DNA of 64,000 nt from an uncultured Flavobacteriales bacterium (GTDB lineage Bacteria; Bacteroidota; Bacteroidia; Flavobacteriales_D; Parvicellaceae). The translations under genes were made by a program, and so were the position numbers. Below are positions 37,091 through 47,550 of the stretch, one piece after another; the stretch's first letter is position 1; each line of letters opens with the position of its first letter. The DNA lies in contig CAJWDP010000003.1 in assembly GCA_913030835.1 (NCBI GenBank), positions 47,212-111,211 on the forward strand, read 5' to 3'. Below the pieces are notes generated by a model. The model did no database searches and was not told the DNA's origin. It was given only the letters and a program-made list of their open reading frames with translations.

Positions 37091-38206
37091 ATGCAATCAG
37101 TTCAGTTCCCTGCGGGTGATGAAACAAAATTTTACCAGACATTACGGTCAAGGGTAGACAACTATTTCAAAACAAACAACGTCTCAAAATTTGGCGGAAT
37201 GAAAATGGTATCGAAAACCATTGCCATGTTATTGATCTACTTTGTACCCTATGGTCTTATCATAAGTTCTCTGACAAGCAACATCTGGTTATTATTACTT
37301 CTAGTAGTAGTAATGGGAATTGGCTTAGCAGGCATTGGATTGTCAATCATGCACGACGCTAACCATGGAGCATACTCTAAGGACCGTAAATGGAATAAGG
37401 CAATTGGGTATGTGCTGAATGTTGTTGGCGGAAACTCGATAACCTGGAGAATCCAGCACAATGTATTGCATCATTCATTCACAAACATTGAAGGTCATGA
37501 TGAAGATATCGATCCAGCGGGAATGTTGCGTTTTTCACCCCATGCTAAACTGCGTAAAATTCATCGTTTTCAGCACCTATATGCTTGGCTGTTTTACGGT
37601 CTAATGACATTTACTTGGATTATTAATAAGGACTTTTCGCAATTGTATCGATACAAAAAGAGAGGTTTATTAAAAGGTTTCCAAACGACCTACACGAAAG
37701 AGCTAGTCGTTCTTATTGTGACCAAAGTACTGTATTGGGGATATATTTTCCTTGCTCCGTATCTCATCTTGAGTCAAAGTATGGGCCTAACTTGGTGGCA
37801 AGTATTTCTGGGCGTTTTTATTATGCACTATGTAGCCGGTATAATTCTTGCTTTGGTTTTCCAACCTGCCCATGTCATGAGTGATTGCGATTATCCCCTA
37901 CCAAATGATGATAGTCAAATGGAAGAAAACTGGGCAATTCATCAATTGAGAACAACCTGTAATTTTGCAAAAAATAACTTACCCCTATCGTGGTATGTTG
38001 GAGGACTAAATTTTCAAATTGAACATCACTTGTTCCCAGACGTTAGCCACGTTCATTATCGCAAAATATCAAACATCGTTAAGAATACTGCAGAGGAATT
38101 CAATTTGCCCTACTACCAAAAGAAGACGTTTACAGGAGCAATTATAGCCCATTTCGGATTTCTGAAAGAACTTGGAAGACCTGCTGCCAAACCCAAAATA
38201 GCATAA
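37091..38206 (+). CDS. Membrane fatty acid desaturase
   Basis: 371 residues with the three histidine boxes of front-end/acyl-lipid desaturases: HDANH (~95), HNVLHH (~125) and QIEHH (~318). There are about four hydrophobic segments in two pairs (for example ~43-82 and ~205-260). The enzyme introduces a double bond into fatty acyl chains using a di-iron centre and an electron donor; the position cannot be deduced. QIEHH is the form typical of delta-5/6-like and related desaturases, without a fused cytochrome b5. It is followed after nine bases by the aminotransferase gene, on the same strand. Confidence 0.92.
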   Translation: MQSVQFPAGDETKFYQTLRSRVDNYFKTNNVSKFGGMKMVSKTIAMLLIYFVPYGLIISSLTSNIWLLLLLVVVMGIGLAGIGLSIMHDANHGAYSKDRKWNKAIGYVLNVVGGNSITWRIQHNVLHHSFTNIEGHDEDIDPAGMLRFSPHAKLRKIHRFQHLYAWLFYGLMTFTWIINKDFSQLYRYKKRGLLKGFQTTYTKELVVLIVTKVLYWGYIFLAPYLILSQSMGLTWWQVFLGVFIMHYVAGIILALVFQPAHVMSDCDYPLPNDDSQMEENWAIHQLRTTCNFAKNNLPLSWYVGGLNFQIEHHLFPDVSHVHYRKISNIVKNTAEEFNLPYYQKKTFTGAIIAHFGFLKELGRPAAKPKIA

Positions 38207-38215
38207 AAATATCCT

Positions 38216-39445
38216 ATGCCTTCACTATCTGATAAGGCCAGATCGATGCCTTCTTCTCCAATTAGAAAGCTGGTACCGTATGCGGAAAAAGCAAAAAAGG
38301 ACGGAAAAACGGTCTATCACTTAAACATTGGACAGCCCGACATTCATACACCTCAAGTTGTACTCGATCGGCTTAGGAACATAGAGCGATCGGTCATTGA
38401 ATACAGTCATTCAGCCGGTTTTGATTCATACCGTGCTGGTTTAGCCGAATACTATTCCGGATTCAACATAAATATTGACGCCGAAAACATAATCGTAACT
38501 ACAGGAGGGTCAGAGGCGCTTATATTCGGAATGCAAACTTGTTTTAATCCGGGAGATGAAGTAATTATTCCGGAACCTTTCTATGCGAACTACAACGGTT
38601 TTGCTACGACGACAGGAGTTAAAGTAGTGCCTGTGACGGCAAAAATCGAAGACGGTTTTGCTTTACCTCCTATTAGCCAGTTTAAAAGTTTGATTACAGA
38701 TAAAACAAAAGGTATTGTCATTTGTAACCCGGGAAATCCAACGGGTTACCTATACAGCAAAGAAGAATTGGAAACATTGAGAGAAATTGTGATTGAACAC
38801 GATTTGTTCTTATTTTCTGATGAAGTCTACCGAGAGTTTTGCTATGATGGAGCAGTGCCGCACTCCGTGCTGCAGCTAGAAGGAATTGAGGAAAATACAG
38901 TTGTAATTGATTCCGTATCGAAAAGATACAGTATGTGTGGTGCAAGAGTTGGTGCATTGGTAACTAAGAATCAAGAAATTCTTGACATGGCGCTGAAGTT
39001 TGGACAGGCAAGACTTAGCCCCCCTACTTTGGGTCAGATCGCCGGAGAGGCGGCCTTAAACACACCTCCCTCTTACTTTAAGGAGGTGATTGATGAATAT
39101 GTGGAACGACGGAATTTATTGATTGACGAGCTCAACAAGATACCAGGGGTTGTATGCCCAAAGCCGAAAGGTGCGTTTTACGCTATTGCAAAACTGCCAA
39201 TTGATGATTCTGATGCGTTTTGTCAATGGCTGCTAGAGGAATTCGACTATGAAAATCAGACCATCATGCTCGCCCCTGCGTCTGGCTTTTATTCTACTCC
39301 CGGATGCGGAATACAAGAGGTCCGTATTGCATATGTTCTGAATAAAACGGCACTATTGAATGCTGCTAAATGTCTATCGAAAGCATTGGAGCTATATCCC
39401 GGAAGAATAAAAGCAGAAAGCAATGAATTTACCTATAGCGAGTAA
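38216..39445 (+). CDS. PLP-dependent class I/II aminotransferase
   Basis: 409 residues of the aspartate aminotransferase fold. Seen are the HLNIGQPDIHTP opening, TGGSEALIFG (PLP phosphate site), NPGNPTGYLY (the Asn that contacts the cofactor), FSDEVYREF (Asp) and VIDSVSKRYSMCGARVG with the Schiff-base Lys. The C-terminal RIAY segment supplies the substrate-binding Arg. The family includes aspartate, aromatic and alanine aminotransferases; the sequence does not fix the substrate. It sits nine bases after the desaturase gene. Confidence 0.93.
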   Translation: MPSLSDKARSMPSSPIRKLVPYAEKAKKDGKTVYHLNIGQPDIHTPQVVLDRLRNIERSVIEYSHSAGFDSYRAGLAEYYSGFNINIDAENIIVTTGGSEALIFGMQTCFNPGDEVIIPEPFYANYNGFATTTGVKVVPVTAKIEDGFALPPISQFKSLITDKTKGIVICNPGNPTGYLYSKEELETLREIVIEHDLFLFSDEVYREFCYDGAVPHSVLQLEGIEENTVVIDSVSKRYSMCGARVGALVTKNQEILDMALKFGQARLSPPTLGQIAGEAALNTPPSYFKEVIDEYVERRNLLIDELNKIPGVVCPKPKGAFYAIAKLPIDDSDAFCQWLLEEFDYENQTIMLAPASGFYSTPGCGIQEVRIAYVLNKTALLNAAKCLSKALELYPGRIKAESNEFTYSE

Positions 39446-39447
39446 AA

Positions 39448-39459
39448 CTCGAATTCGAG
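39448..39459. repeat. Perfect 12-base palindrome
   Basis: CTCGAATTCGAG lies three bases after the aminotransferase stop and before the convergent purL end. It has no loop, so it is not a normal hairpin; it could bind a dimeric protein or be chance. Confidence 0.3.
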
Positions 39460-39475
39460 CAGCTCGCATCGTGCA

Positions 39476-41713
39476 CTAATCCAGTAATTCCCGCAGTTTA
39501 TTATCGTAGGCAGGTCTTAGCTCATCAATGAATCCGTAATGGTCATCATCTACAACCACTTTGCCGCGGGTTACGTGACCCAACAAAGTGAAAGGGGTTG
39601 AGCTTTCCATCATTTTATCGATGAACTCTTCTTCACTATCCTCATTCAATGTGATGACGACTCTCCCCTGAGCTTCACCAAACAAAAATGCATCTTCCCT
39701 AATTTCAGAATCTGTTATCACATCAAATCCCAATCCATTGTTTAAGCCCATTTCGAATAGAGTAACAAATAAACCTCCGTCTGCACAATCGTGTGCTGCA
39801 TTGATCAGCTTTGACCTAATAAGATCTTTCAGGGTTTCCTGCATCTCATATTCCTCCTCTAAATCGAAATACGGTGCAGGAGATCCCTTAATTCCATGAT
39901 AGCTATAGAGGTACTCAGAAGAGTTGATATCTTCCACTGCTTTTCCGAGAAGAAAAATTAAATCGCCCTTGTCCTTGAAATTCATAGACATGGTGTGCTC
40001 CTTATCCTCTATAATACCGAGCATTCCTATAGTCGGCGTAGGAAAGACTGGCTCTTCCCCTTCGTCTGTAACCGTTTGATTATAGAAACTAACGTTCCCC
40101 CCTGTTACAGGTGTTCCGAATTTCTTGCAGCTTGCAGACATTCCTTTAATTGCCCCAACAAAATGCCAATAACTTTCGGGGTTGTACGGATTGCCAAAAT
40201 TCAAACAATTGGTAATAGCTGAAGGAATCCCCCCCGAGCAAACAATATTTCGGGCAGATTCTGCAACCGCTATTGAAGTTCCTTTTTCGGGATCCGCATG
40301 CACATATCGCGAATTGCAATCAACCGTCATAGACAATGCCTTATTGGTTCCCTTGATGTTGACTATTCCGGCGTCAGCAGGTGCATTCGTAGACATATTT
40401 ACGGTACCGACCATCGAATCGTATTGTTCTGAAACCCAGCTTTTAGAGGCGATGTTCGGGTGTGAAAGTAAAAACTTGGCCACCTCCTTTAAATCAGCAG
40501 GAACATCCACCTGAGTTATTTGAAATTTCTGATAGTCCGAATAATATCCCGGCTCTTTGTATTCTCTCTCGTATACTGGTGCTCCACCACCTAGAACCAA
40601 GGGATCAGCCGGCACATCAGCAACTACTTCACCACCCATCCAAAATTCCAATCGACCGGTATCTGTAACTTCCCCTATCTGTTCACAGTTAAGATCCCAT
40701 TTGTCGTAAATTTTCTGCACTTCTGCTTCTTTTCCTTTTTCCACCACAATCAGCATTCTTTCTTGCGATTCAGAAAGCAGAATTTCCCAATCTTTCATGT
40801 TTTCTTGTCGAGTCGGAACCTTATCCAGATCAATCTTCATACCTACACCTCCGGCTGCACTCATTTCCGATGTAGAACAAGTTATTCCTGCTGCCCCCAT
40901 GTCCTGCATTCCCACAACCGCATCCGTTTCAGCTAATTCCAGCGTAGCTTCAAGTAGTAATTTTTCCTGAAACGGATCTCCCACCTGAACAGACGGTAAA
41001 TCATTTACCGATTCTTCCGTAATGTCTTTCGAAGCAAATGCAGCACCGTGAATACCATCCTTACCGGTTGATGACCCCACAATATATACAGGATTGCCGG
41101 GACCACTTGCCGTAGCAGATATTAAGCTATCCACCTTCATAATTCCGGCTGAAAAAGCATTTACTAACGGATTGGTATTGTAGCTTTCATCAAAAAATAC
41201 TTCACCGCCAACTATAGGAATACCAAATGAATTTCCGTAGTCACCGATGCCTTTTACCACACCTTTAACCAGCCATTTTGTTCTGGGCAGATCGGGATTT
41301 CCAAATCGCAATGAATTGAGCTGAGCCACAGGTCGGGCTCCCATTGTAAAAATATCTCTGTTTATACCACCGACTCCGGTAGCAGCGCCCTGATAGGGTT
41401 CCAACGCACTCGGGTGATTGTGGGATTCAATTTTAAATGCGCAAGCTAATCCGTCACCAATGTCAACCAATCCGGCATTTTCTTCTCCCGCCTTAACCAG
41501 CATATGGGGTCCATCTTTGGGTAGCGTTTTTAACCACTTGATCGAATTTTTATACGAACAGTGCTCCGACCACATAACAGAAAAGATGCTCATTTCCGTA
41601 AAATTGGGTGTTCTTCCCAAAATTGCTTTGATTTGGTCAAATTCTTCGCTTAGTAAGCCAAGCTCTTCGGCTTGTTCCAATGTTGCTAATTGCTGATTCT
41701 GAGTTGCTTCCAT
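39476..41713 (-). CDS. purL: Phosphoribosylformylglycinamidine synthase subunit PurL
   Basis: 745 residues, the size of the small PurL that works with PurS and PurQ. It starts with the small linker helices ([17 protein letters not shown]), then ATP/FGAR-binding motifs [36 protein letters not shown] and, in the second half, [20 protein letters not shown]. It converts FGAR, glutamine-derived ammonia and ATP to FGAM in purine synthesis. No purS or purQ gene is adjacent. The gene stands alone with a -7 box 44 bases upstream. Confidence 0.96.
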   Translation of the reverse strand: MEATQNQQLATLEQAEELGLLSEEFDQIKAILGRTPNFTEMSIFSVMWSEHCSYKNSIKWLKTLPKDGPHMLVKAGEENAGLVDIGDGLACAFKIESHNHPSALEPYQGAATGVGGINRDIFTMGARPVAQLNSLRFGNPDLPRTKWLVKGVVKGIGDYGNSFGIPIVGGEVFFDESYNTNPLVNAFSAGIMKVDSLISATASGPGNPVYIVGSSTGKDGIHGAAFASKDITEESVNDLPSVQVGDPFQEKLLLEATLELAETDAVVGMQDMGAAGITCSTSEMSAAGGVGMKIDLDKVPTRQENMKDWEILLSESQERMLIVVEKGKEAEVQKIYDKWDLNCEQIGEVTDTGRLEFWMGGEVVADVPADPLVLGGGAPVYEREYKEPGYYSDYQKFQITQVDVPADLKEVAKFLLSHPNIASKSWVSEQYDSMVGTVNMSTNAPADAGIVNIKGTNKALSMTVDCNSRYVHADPEKGTSIAVAESARNIVCSGGIPSAITNCLNFGNPYNPESYWHFVGAIKGMSASCKKFGTPVTGGNVSFYNQTVTDEGEEPVFPTPTIGMLGIIEDKEHTMSMNFKDKGDLIFLLGKAVEDINSSEYLYSYHGIKGSPAPYFDLEEEYEMQETLKDLIRSKLINAAHDCADGGLFVTLFEMGLNNGLGFDVITDSEIREDAFLFGEAQGRVVITLNEDSEEEFIDKMMESSTPFTLLGHVTRGKVVVDDDHYGFIDELRPAYDNKLRELLD

Positions 41714-41756
41714 TTTTACTTGCTGATCAATTTTAAATTTTAGTATTGACAGGCCA

Positions 41757-41764
41757 CAAAGGTA
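41757..41764 (-). promoter_or_regulatory. purL -7 promoter box
   Basis: TACCTTTG on the minus strand is an exact TAnnTTTG match, giving a leader of about 35-40 bases. No clear TTG at -33 is seen and no purine riboswitch fold was recognised. Confidence 0.4.
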
Positions 41765-41826
41765 GTCAAAGACAAATGTTCAGGAAGCATATGCACCCTA
41801 TTTTTTCAACATGTGTGCATCCTTAC

Positions 41827-41834
41827 TATATTTG
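41827..41834 (+). promoter_or_regulatory. TATATTTG box directly before the membrane-protein ATG
   Basis: An exact TAnnTTTG box ends three bases before the ATG at 41838. If it is active, transcription would begin at or next to the start codon (leaderless mRNA). The -33 region shows only a T-run. Confidence 0.35.
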
Positions 41835-41837
41835 ATC

Positions 41838-43151
41838 ATGACCTTCGAGTATGGCTTAATTGCAATCTACATAACTGGACTTTTGATTCTCATTCAAAAG
41901 TGGTCATTGTTCAATTTTGAAGGCATCAGCAGAAACTGGTTTCATTTTGCTTTTATTCTGAAAGTAATGACCGGATTTTTCCTTTACTGGCTCTACTCCA
42001 CCCAATACCCGATCCGATCAGAAGCGGATATATTCAAATACTTTGATGATAGCGAAGTTCTTTACCATGCCTTTTTTGAGAGTAAACAGCACTTTTTTCA
42101 GCTATTATTCGGTATAGACTGCGATGGCCAGTACTTCAGAGAATCCTATTTCGACAATATGATCAACTGGTACAAAACCTACGATGGCCACATATTCAAT
42201 AACAATCGGACCATGATCCGAATCAATGCAGTGATGCGATTTATTTCCTTTGGCTCATACCATATCCACAGTATATTATTCGGATTTTCAGGGCTAATCG
42301 GCCTTACGCTAATATTAAAGGCATTCCGAAACGTTGCTCAGGAATACAAAGGGATATCGATTCTCTTAGTCCTATTGCTTCCCACAACACTACTTTGGTC
42401 TTCGGGCAATCTTAAGGAGCCTCTGTTGATGCTATTCCTGGGCGGAGCAATCTGGAACTTGAAGAACTTAGGTAAGTCTAACATTTGGCTTCGACTAATT
42501 GTACTTTGTTTCTTTCTCTTGATGATTTTCATTACAAAGTATTATGTACTTCTAGCGCTTCTGCCGGCGGTAATCGCACAATTATGCGGGCATTGGATCA
42601 AAGGTTATATTCAAATACGATATTTTTCAGCAATGCTCCTTTGCGCCGCAACTGGAATATTAATCGGTTTCATCAATGTGGATTGGCATGTAGCCGGATT
42701 AATTGGAGGCAAAAGAAATGACATGATACGGCATGCCCAACAAACCAACGCAAAAAGCCTTTTTGACCATGAAATTGTGGAAAGGGAGTGGAAGGACATA
42801 GTGATTTTAGCTCCTGAAGCATTTTGGGATGCGCTAATTCAACCCGTTCCCTCCAGAGAATCAAATACACTGCAAATCCTTGCATTTACAGAAAATATAT
42901 TTGTTTTGCTCTTCATTATAGTTTGCGCAATATTCAGCAGAGCAGGACCGAACAAGGAAGCCATTTGGTTTGTTTCTTCCTATGTTGTTTTACTGTACCT
43001 GATCATCGGGCTCACCACTCCTATTGCAGGAGCTCTGGTTCGATACAAAACCCCTGCGCTTCCTCTCATCATGATTCTGGGGTTACTGATTGCAAACAAG
43101 GCCAAGGTCAGAAAGGTGGTAGTCCCTGGCTTCTTACGAAAAGAAAAATAG
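41838..43151 (+). CDS. Polytopic membrane protein of unknown function
   Basis: 437 residues from ATG 41838; an in-frame ATG at 41811 lies upstream of the possible promoter. I count about nine to ten hydrophobic segments (for example YGLIAIYITGLLILI, ILLVLLLPTTLLW, ILAFTENIFVLLFIIVCAIF, IWFVSSYVVLLYLIIG). A hydrophilic stretch near 60-130 contains charged and aromatic residues (DIFKYFDDSEV, YKTYDGHIFNNNRTMIR). The general look resembles Wzy-like glycan polymerases or similar envelope proteins in Bacteroidota, but no motif confirms it. It is seven bases before the amidohydrolase gene. Confidence 0.7.
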   Translation: MTFEYGLIAIYITGLLILIQKWSLFNFEGISRNWFHFAFILKVMTGFFLYWLYSTQYPIRSEADIFKYFDDSEVLYHAFFESKQHFFQLLFGIDCDGQYFRESYFDNMINWYKTYDGHIFNNNRTMIRINAVMRFISFGSYHIHSILFGFSGLIGLTLILKAFRNVAQEYKGISILLVLLLPTTLLWSSGNLKEPLLMLFLGGAIWNLKNLGKSNIWLRLIVLCFFLLMIFITKYYVLLALLPAVIAQLCGHWIKGYIQIRYFSAMLLCAATGILIGFINVDWHVAGLIGGKRNDMIRHAQQTNAKSLFDHEIVEREWKDIVILAPEAFWDALIQPVPSRESNTLQILAFTENIFVLLFIIVCAIFSRAGPNKEAIWFVSSYVVLLYLIIGLTTPIAGALVRYKTPALPLIMILGLLIANKAKVRKVVVPGFLRKEK

Positions 43152-43158
43152 ATTCAAT

Positions 43159-44793
43159 ATGTCAAAACTTATTCCCCTAATTCCTATTCTAGTCGTTGCA
43201 CTATGCTCTTGTATGAAAGCTGAAAAATGTGACCTTGTTATTCACAACGCGAAGATCTACTCCTTGAATGGATCCAATGATGTTTTTGAGGCAATAGCGA
43301 TCAAAAACGGAAGAATTCTGGAGCTGGGTCCAGAGAGGGAAATAATGAACAAATACAATTATACTTCTTCCTATGACGCTGGTCTGAACACAATATTCCC
43401 GGGATTTATTGATGCTCATTGTCATTTTGTTGGTTACGGATTGGGGCTTCAACAAGCACAACTTTCAGTATGTAATTCGTTTGAGGAAGTGCTTCAGACT
43501 TTATTGCACCATAGCGAAAAGCTTTCCACCGAGTGGCTTATAGGAAGAGGGTGGGACCATACAAAGTGGCCAGAAAATGAATATCCAAACAAAGCAGCCT
43601 TGGATTCTCTTTTTCCAAACATTCCTGTACTAATCAGACGTGTAGATGGTCATGCCGCACTTGCCAATTCTTTAGCACTTCAAAGAGCAGGTATCACAAA
43701 AAAATCGAAAATTAAAGGTGGTCACATTGAAGTTCTCGATGGAGAACTTACGGGTATTGTGGTTGACAAGGCTGTTGATAGCATCATGAAGTTGATTCCC
43801 GCACCAACTAAGGATCAATTGATTCAAGCCATGTTACTTGCTCAAGAAAATTGCTTTAAAGTTGGTTTGACAACGGTAGACGATGCTGGTTTATCCAAAA
43901 AGGAAATCGATGTTATTCAAGAACTACAAGATCAAGGAACCCTTCAAATGAGGATTTACGCTATGCTCAGTGACAATCAGGAGAATTTTGATCACTATTT
44001 AAAAGCTGGTCCAATAAAGACAGATCGGTTGAACGTTAGGTCGTTTAAATTTTATGGTGATGGTGCACTTGGTTCACGAGGAGCTTGTTTGTTGCAAGCT
44101 TATCAAGATTCACCCACTAGCTTTGGTATGTTGCTCAGCGATAAAGCGTACTTTAAAAAATGGGCGGAAAAGCTATACAAAGCTGGATTTCAAATGAATA
44201 CTCATTGCATAGGAGATTCAGCAACCCGGATAATATTGGATGTTTATGGTGATGTCTTGAAGCGTGCAAACGATAAAAGATGGAGAGTAGAACACGCTCA
44301 ATTGGTACACGGTACTGATATTAGTCAGTTTGGAAAATTTAATATTATTCCATCCGTGCAGCCAACTCACGCTACTTCTGATATGCGCTGGGCTGCGTTG
44401 CGAATTGGCTTGAATCGGCTTAAATACGGCTATGCGTATGAAGACTTGCGTAAACAAAATGGAATCATTGCATTGGGGACGGATTTTCCAGTGGAAGATA
44501 TTTCGCCCATTGCTACTTTTTATGCCGCTGTTATTAGAAAAAGCACTACAGACAAAAGCGACCACAAATTTCAACCTGAGAATGCACTGAGTAAATTGAA
44601 TGCATTAAAAGGTATGACAACATGGGCCGCAACGGCAAATTTTGAAGAATCAGAAAAAGGCACTCTGGAAAAAGGCAAGTTTGCTGACCTGGTTGTACTG
44701 AATCGGGACCTTTTAACGTGTTCTGAGGAAGAGATACTTAATACGAAAGTACTTCGAACCTATATTAACGGAGTTTGTGTTCATGAACGATGA
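43159..44793 (+). CDS. Amidohydrolase family 3 (YtcJ-like) lipoprotein
   Basis: 544 residues. The N terminus is a lipoprotein-like signal (VVALCSCMK). The metal-dependent hydrolase core shows FPGFIDAHCHFVGYG (HxH), IGRGWDHTKWPENEYPNK typical of YtcJ proteins, the DGALGSRGA segment, TVDDAG, NTHCIGDSA, RVEHAQLV and LGTDFPVE (last Asp ligand), and ends with the strands around KGKFADLVVLN. The family hydrolyses N-acyl or cyclic amide bonds; substrate unknown. It shares a transcript direction and seven-base gap with the membrane protein upstream. It is convergent with the PorP gene. Confidence 0.88.
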   Translation: MSKLIPLIPILVVALCSCMKAEKCDLVIHNAKIYSLNGSNDVFEAIAIKNGRILELGPEREIMNKYNYTSSYDAGLNTIFPGFIDAHCHFVGYGLGLQQAQLSVCNSFEEVLQTLLHHSEKLSTEWLIGRGWDHTKWPENEYPNKAALDSLFPNIPVLIRRVDGHAALANSLALQRAGITKKSKIKGGHIEVLDGELTGIVVDKAVDSIMKLIPAPTKDQLIQAMLLAQENCFKVGLTTVDDAGLSKKEIDVIQELQDQGTLQMRIYAMLSDNQENFDHYLKAGPIKTDRLNVRSFKFYGDGALGSRGACLLQAYQDSPTSFGMLLSDKAYFKKWAEKLYKAGFQMNTHCIGDSATRIILDVYGDVLKRANDKRWRVEHAQLVHGTDISQFGKFNIIPSVQPTHATSDMRWAALRIGLNRLKYGYAYEDLRKQNGIIALGTDFPVEDISPIATFYAAVIRKSTTDKSDHKFQPENALSKLNALKGMTTWAATANFEESEKGTLEKGKFADLVVLNRDLLTCSEEEILNTKVLRTYINGVCVHER

Positions 44794-44826
44794 ACTATCA
44801 ATTGCCGAACTTTGCTATTCAAGCCA

Positions 44827-45792
44827 TTAGAAAGATGGACAGCTGATGGTCCTGAATGTTCTCTTTTTTGGCTTACACGTAAAGTCAATTCCTAACGTAA
44901 TTTCATGAGCGCCTCCTGTTCCCGTACCCAATTTTGAGATGGTAACATCGTAAGAATATCCAATTTTTAAGTACTCGGTATTGATTCCAAGGGTAACTAT
45001 AAAGGCATCTTTATTTCTATACCAGACACCTCCAACCAACGCATCTTTCTTTATATAAATACCCATGTTCAGCTGAGTAAAATTGTCTTGCATTCTGTAA
45101 AGAACGTTCGGTGAAATACTGGTGCCACCTTTGGAGTATCTGCTCGCCGTTTGACCATCAATCGGTATATTGGCACCTATGTGACCCGTTATCTTCATCG
45201 GCAACTTGCTTTCACCGAGAATCAATGATTCATTTGGCTCCGTAAGATGATGAGCGGCTACTCCCATATAAAAGACGTCAGAATAACCGATCAAACCCGC
45301 TGAAAAATCAATTCCACTTGTACTTCCACCTCTTTGAATATCATTCGTCTGGTAAACAAACCCTCTTCGAGGATCAATCATATCTCCAAAGGTCAATTTA
45401 CTCCAGTCCAACGATTTTTGGAAAAACGTAGCCTCTACTCCGAATTTTATTGAAAATTTTCGACCTATCGCCTGCCTGTAAGAATAAATACCACTAACTC
45501 TGGTTGTTTTGAGTGTTGACTGTCCCGCCTGATCGTTTGTAACCAATAAGCCTAAACCACCTTTTATTCCATCCACATGCTGGTCATATGCGAATGCAGT
45601 TGTAACAAAGTTACCGGTAATTGCGGGCCATTGATTTCTGTAGTTCATAACCACCCGCGGACAGTTATGGGATCCGGCAAATGCCGGATTCAGGTACAAC
45701 TTGTTCGCATAGAACTGAGTAAACTCAGGATCCTGAGCGAAACCATTCGCCGAAATAGCTATAAAAAGCAGTAGTAATAGTTTTTTCATCAT
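44827..45792 (-). CDS. PorP/SprF family type IX secretion outer membrane protein
   Basis: 321 residues: signal peptide (ending GFAQ), then DPEFTQFYANKLYLNPAFAGS, MNYRNQWPAI, repeated amphipathic barrel strands and the closing IGYSYDVTISKLGTGTGGAHEITL, ending FRTISCPSF, all typical of PorP/SprF. These proteins act at the outer membrane with the T9SS; SprF assists specific type B substrates such as SprB. It is last in an operon with an ECF sigma factor and an anti-sigma-PorP fusion, two bases after the fusion's stop. No cargo gene is adjacent here, unlike the PorP-OmpA gene at 18.9 kb. Confidence 0.92.
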   Translation of the reverse strand: MMKKLLLLLFIAISANGFAQDPEFTQFYANKLYLNPAFAGSHNCPRVVMNYRNQWPAITGNFVTTAFAYDQHVDGIKGGLGLLVTNDQAGQSTLKTTRVSGIYSYRQAIGRKFSIKFGVEATFFQKSLDWSKLTFGDMIDPRRGFVYQTNDIQRGGSTSGIDFSAGLIGYSDVFYMGVAAHHLTEPNESLILGESKLPMKITGHIGANIPIDGQTASRYSKGGTSISPNVLYRMQDNFTQLNMGIYIKKDALVGGVWYRNKDAFIVTLGINTEYLKIGYSYDVTISKLGTGTGGAHEITLGIDFTCKPKKRTFRTISCPSF

Positions 45793-45794
45793 CC

Positions 45795-47546
45795 TTATAA
45801 AAATGCCAATGGGCTCTTTTTCTTTTTACTATTAAACAATACTCTTATGGACGCTTCGTGCGACCCTTTCATTTGCTGCAACAGCTCTGATTTGGTTAAA
45901 TCATAGCTGTACATAAATCGTAAATTTTTACTCTGAATTCCAACAATTCCTTTAACGGATTTATTTGTCGAAACCCCTGTTCCCGCGATTAAATTATTAA
46001 ATCTAAACGAACTACTCGCCCAAAATTCCGATTTACCTCCTTGATTTTCGAAAATTAATTGTGGACTGAATACTAATTTTGATGCTGAATTCTTCTTATA
46101 ATCCGTTCCTATTTGCACACTATACTTGGTTTTTAAAGTGTAATTCTCGTCCATATCCGACGTAAACAAATTTTGCCCTGGCTCCATTAAGTGTTCAGCA
46201 GATCCACCAATATAGCAAAATGGAGTATTCAACATAACGCCCATAGATAAGTCCTTATTCAAGATTTTATTGGTACGCGGCACATATCCGCTCTCGTACG
46301 TATCATTGACATCACCCTGGGTTAATTCAACTTGCGAATTGTACCTATAATTATCAAAGTTCACTTCGAGTTGATTTACATGGAATGCTGCCGCTACGGT
46401 CAATGACACCAAGCGCGTCAAATTAAATCTAGGCGCATAACCAAACTTGGCACTATAACCCGAATACATTCCTTTCTCGTAATCCAGTTTTTCTATACCA
46501 AATCCGATCCCTCCTTGGAGCTGTTCAACAAACTGATCGTAAGAAACACCATACCTGGCTGATGCGTTCCCGGTTCCGTGCCACTGATTTCTGTACGTCA
46601 AATTGATACGAGATGATCCCATCGCACCAAATAGAGCAGTATTACTATTTAGTGCATTGCCTCCATCATTGATAAAAATCGGATCTGACAAATTGGTCAG
46701 ACCAATCTTTCTTGCAAATAGGCGATCCAGTTGCTTAATTACTCCTTTCCTATCTTTTTCGGTCTTTTCTTCCTGATTTCCTATTAGCTCAAGCTCACCG
46801 CAATCATAATCCGAATCAATGGTCAACTGATTTATCAACATCCAGCTACAATGATCAAGATTATCACTCAGACCCACTATTGAACTAATTACTCCTCCAT
46901 TTCTAGCGGAATTAACGTTTTCAGTTTCGTCTACACGATTCATTTGGTTCACAAAAGGCTTTAGGATGATCGGGTGCAGCGGAGTGTTCGATTCCATATC
47001 AGTTTCCGCTGTGGAATTGACAAACGGTTTGTCAATACGGGTAGAAACCATTTGTACTGAACCCTCCCCAACAATTATTGATTTTGAAGGCGCAGCCTTT
47101 TCATTTGTATTGGACCAACTCGTTTCACCATTATTCGAGCCGCCGTTAAGACTACTCAGTATCGAAGATTCACCCATTGCTAAGTCGCTATCCACTGACT
47201 TGAGAGGCGGGGAAACCTTCGGTGTGGCTACTGCATTATTCGAATTAGAAACCCACGTGCTCGACGACCAATAAATCAGAGACGATCCTAGTAGCAGGAT
47301 CAGAACGCCTGCAATTGCCCATACTTTCCTTGACAGCATTGACTCCTTTACCATCAGCGCTTCTGCATTCGCATAGATAGGAACAGTATCTTCGGTTAGA
47401 CGGACATTTTCCCAATCTTCAAAATCATCTTTATATTCAGGATTCCGTTTGATGAACTCTCTTAATTCAATCTGTTCATGCAACGAAAGATTCCCTTCGA
47501 AATAATCAAAGATCCACCGCTGTATGTTGTTGTGATTTACGATCAT
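45795..47546 (-). CDS. Anti-sigma-like protein fused to a PorP/SprF-type outer membrane barrel
   Basis: 583 residues. Residues 1-75 look like a Bacteroidota anti-sigma head (DYFEGNLSLHEQIELREFI, NPEYKDDFEDW), with no zinc motif. One transmembrane helix follows (76-93, WAIAGVLILLLGSSLIYW), then a Ser/Asn/Pro-rich linker of about 190 residues. Residues ~286-583 resemble PorP/SprF (LTYRNQWHG, YGVSYDQFVEQLQGGIGFG, FMYSYDLTKSELLQQMKGSHEASI). If both halves are as read, the protein crosses the inner membrane, spans the periplasm and ends as an outer membrane barrel. This fits the recently described dual membrane-spanning anti-sigma factors of Bacteroides, with a PorP barrel instead. The sigma gene is four bases upstream, PorP two bases downstream. 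Confidence 0.83.
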   Translation of the reverse strand: MIVNHNNIQRWIFDYFEGNLSLHEQIELREFIKRNPEYKDDFEDWENVRLTEDTVPIYANAEALMVKESMLSRKVWAIAGVLILLLGSSLIYWSSSTWVSNSNNAVATPKVSPPLKSVDSDLAMGESSILSSLNGGSNNGETSWSNTNEKAAPSKSIIVGEGSVQMVSTRIDKPFVNSTAETDMESNTPLHPIILKPFVNQMNRVDETENVNSARNGGVISSIVGLSDNLDHCSWMLINQLTIDSDYDCGELELIGNQEEKTEKDRKGVIKQLDRLFARKIGLTNLSDPIFINDGGNALNSNTALFGAMGSSRINLTYRNQWHGTGNASARYGVSYDQFVEQLQGGIGFGIEKLDYEKGMYSGYSAKFGYAPRFNLTRLVSLTVAAAFHVNQLEVNFDNYRYNSQVELTQGDVNDTYESGYVPRTNKILNKDLSMGVMLNTPFCYIGGSAEHLMEPGQNLFTSDMDENYTLKTKYSVQIGTDYKKNSASKLVFSPQLIFENQGGKSEFWASSSFRFNNLIAGTGVSTNKSVKGIVGIQSKNLRFMYSYDLTKSELLQQMKGSHEASIRVLFNSKKKKSPLAFL

Positions 47547-47550
47547 AGAA

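Noticed and set aside
39448..39459. Palindrome after the aminotransferase gene as a terminator
   Set aside because: It has no loop and no following T-run, so I list it only as a palindrome.
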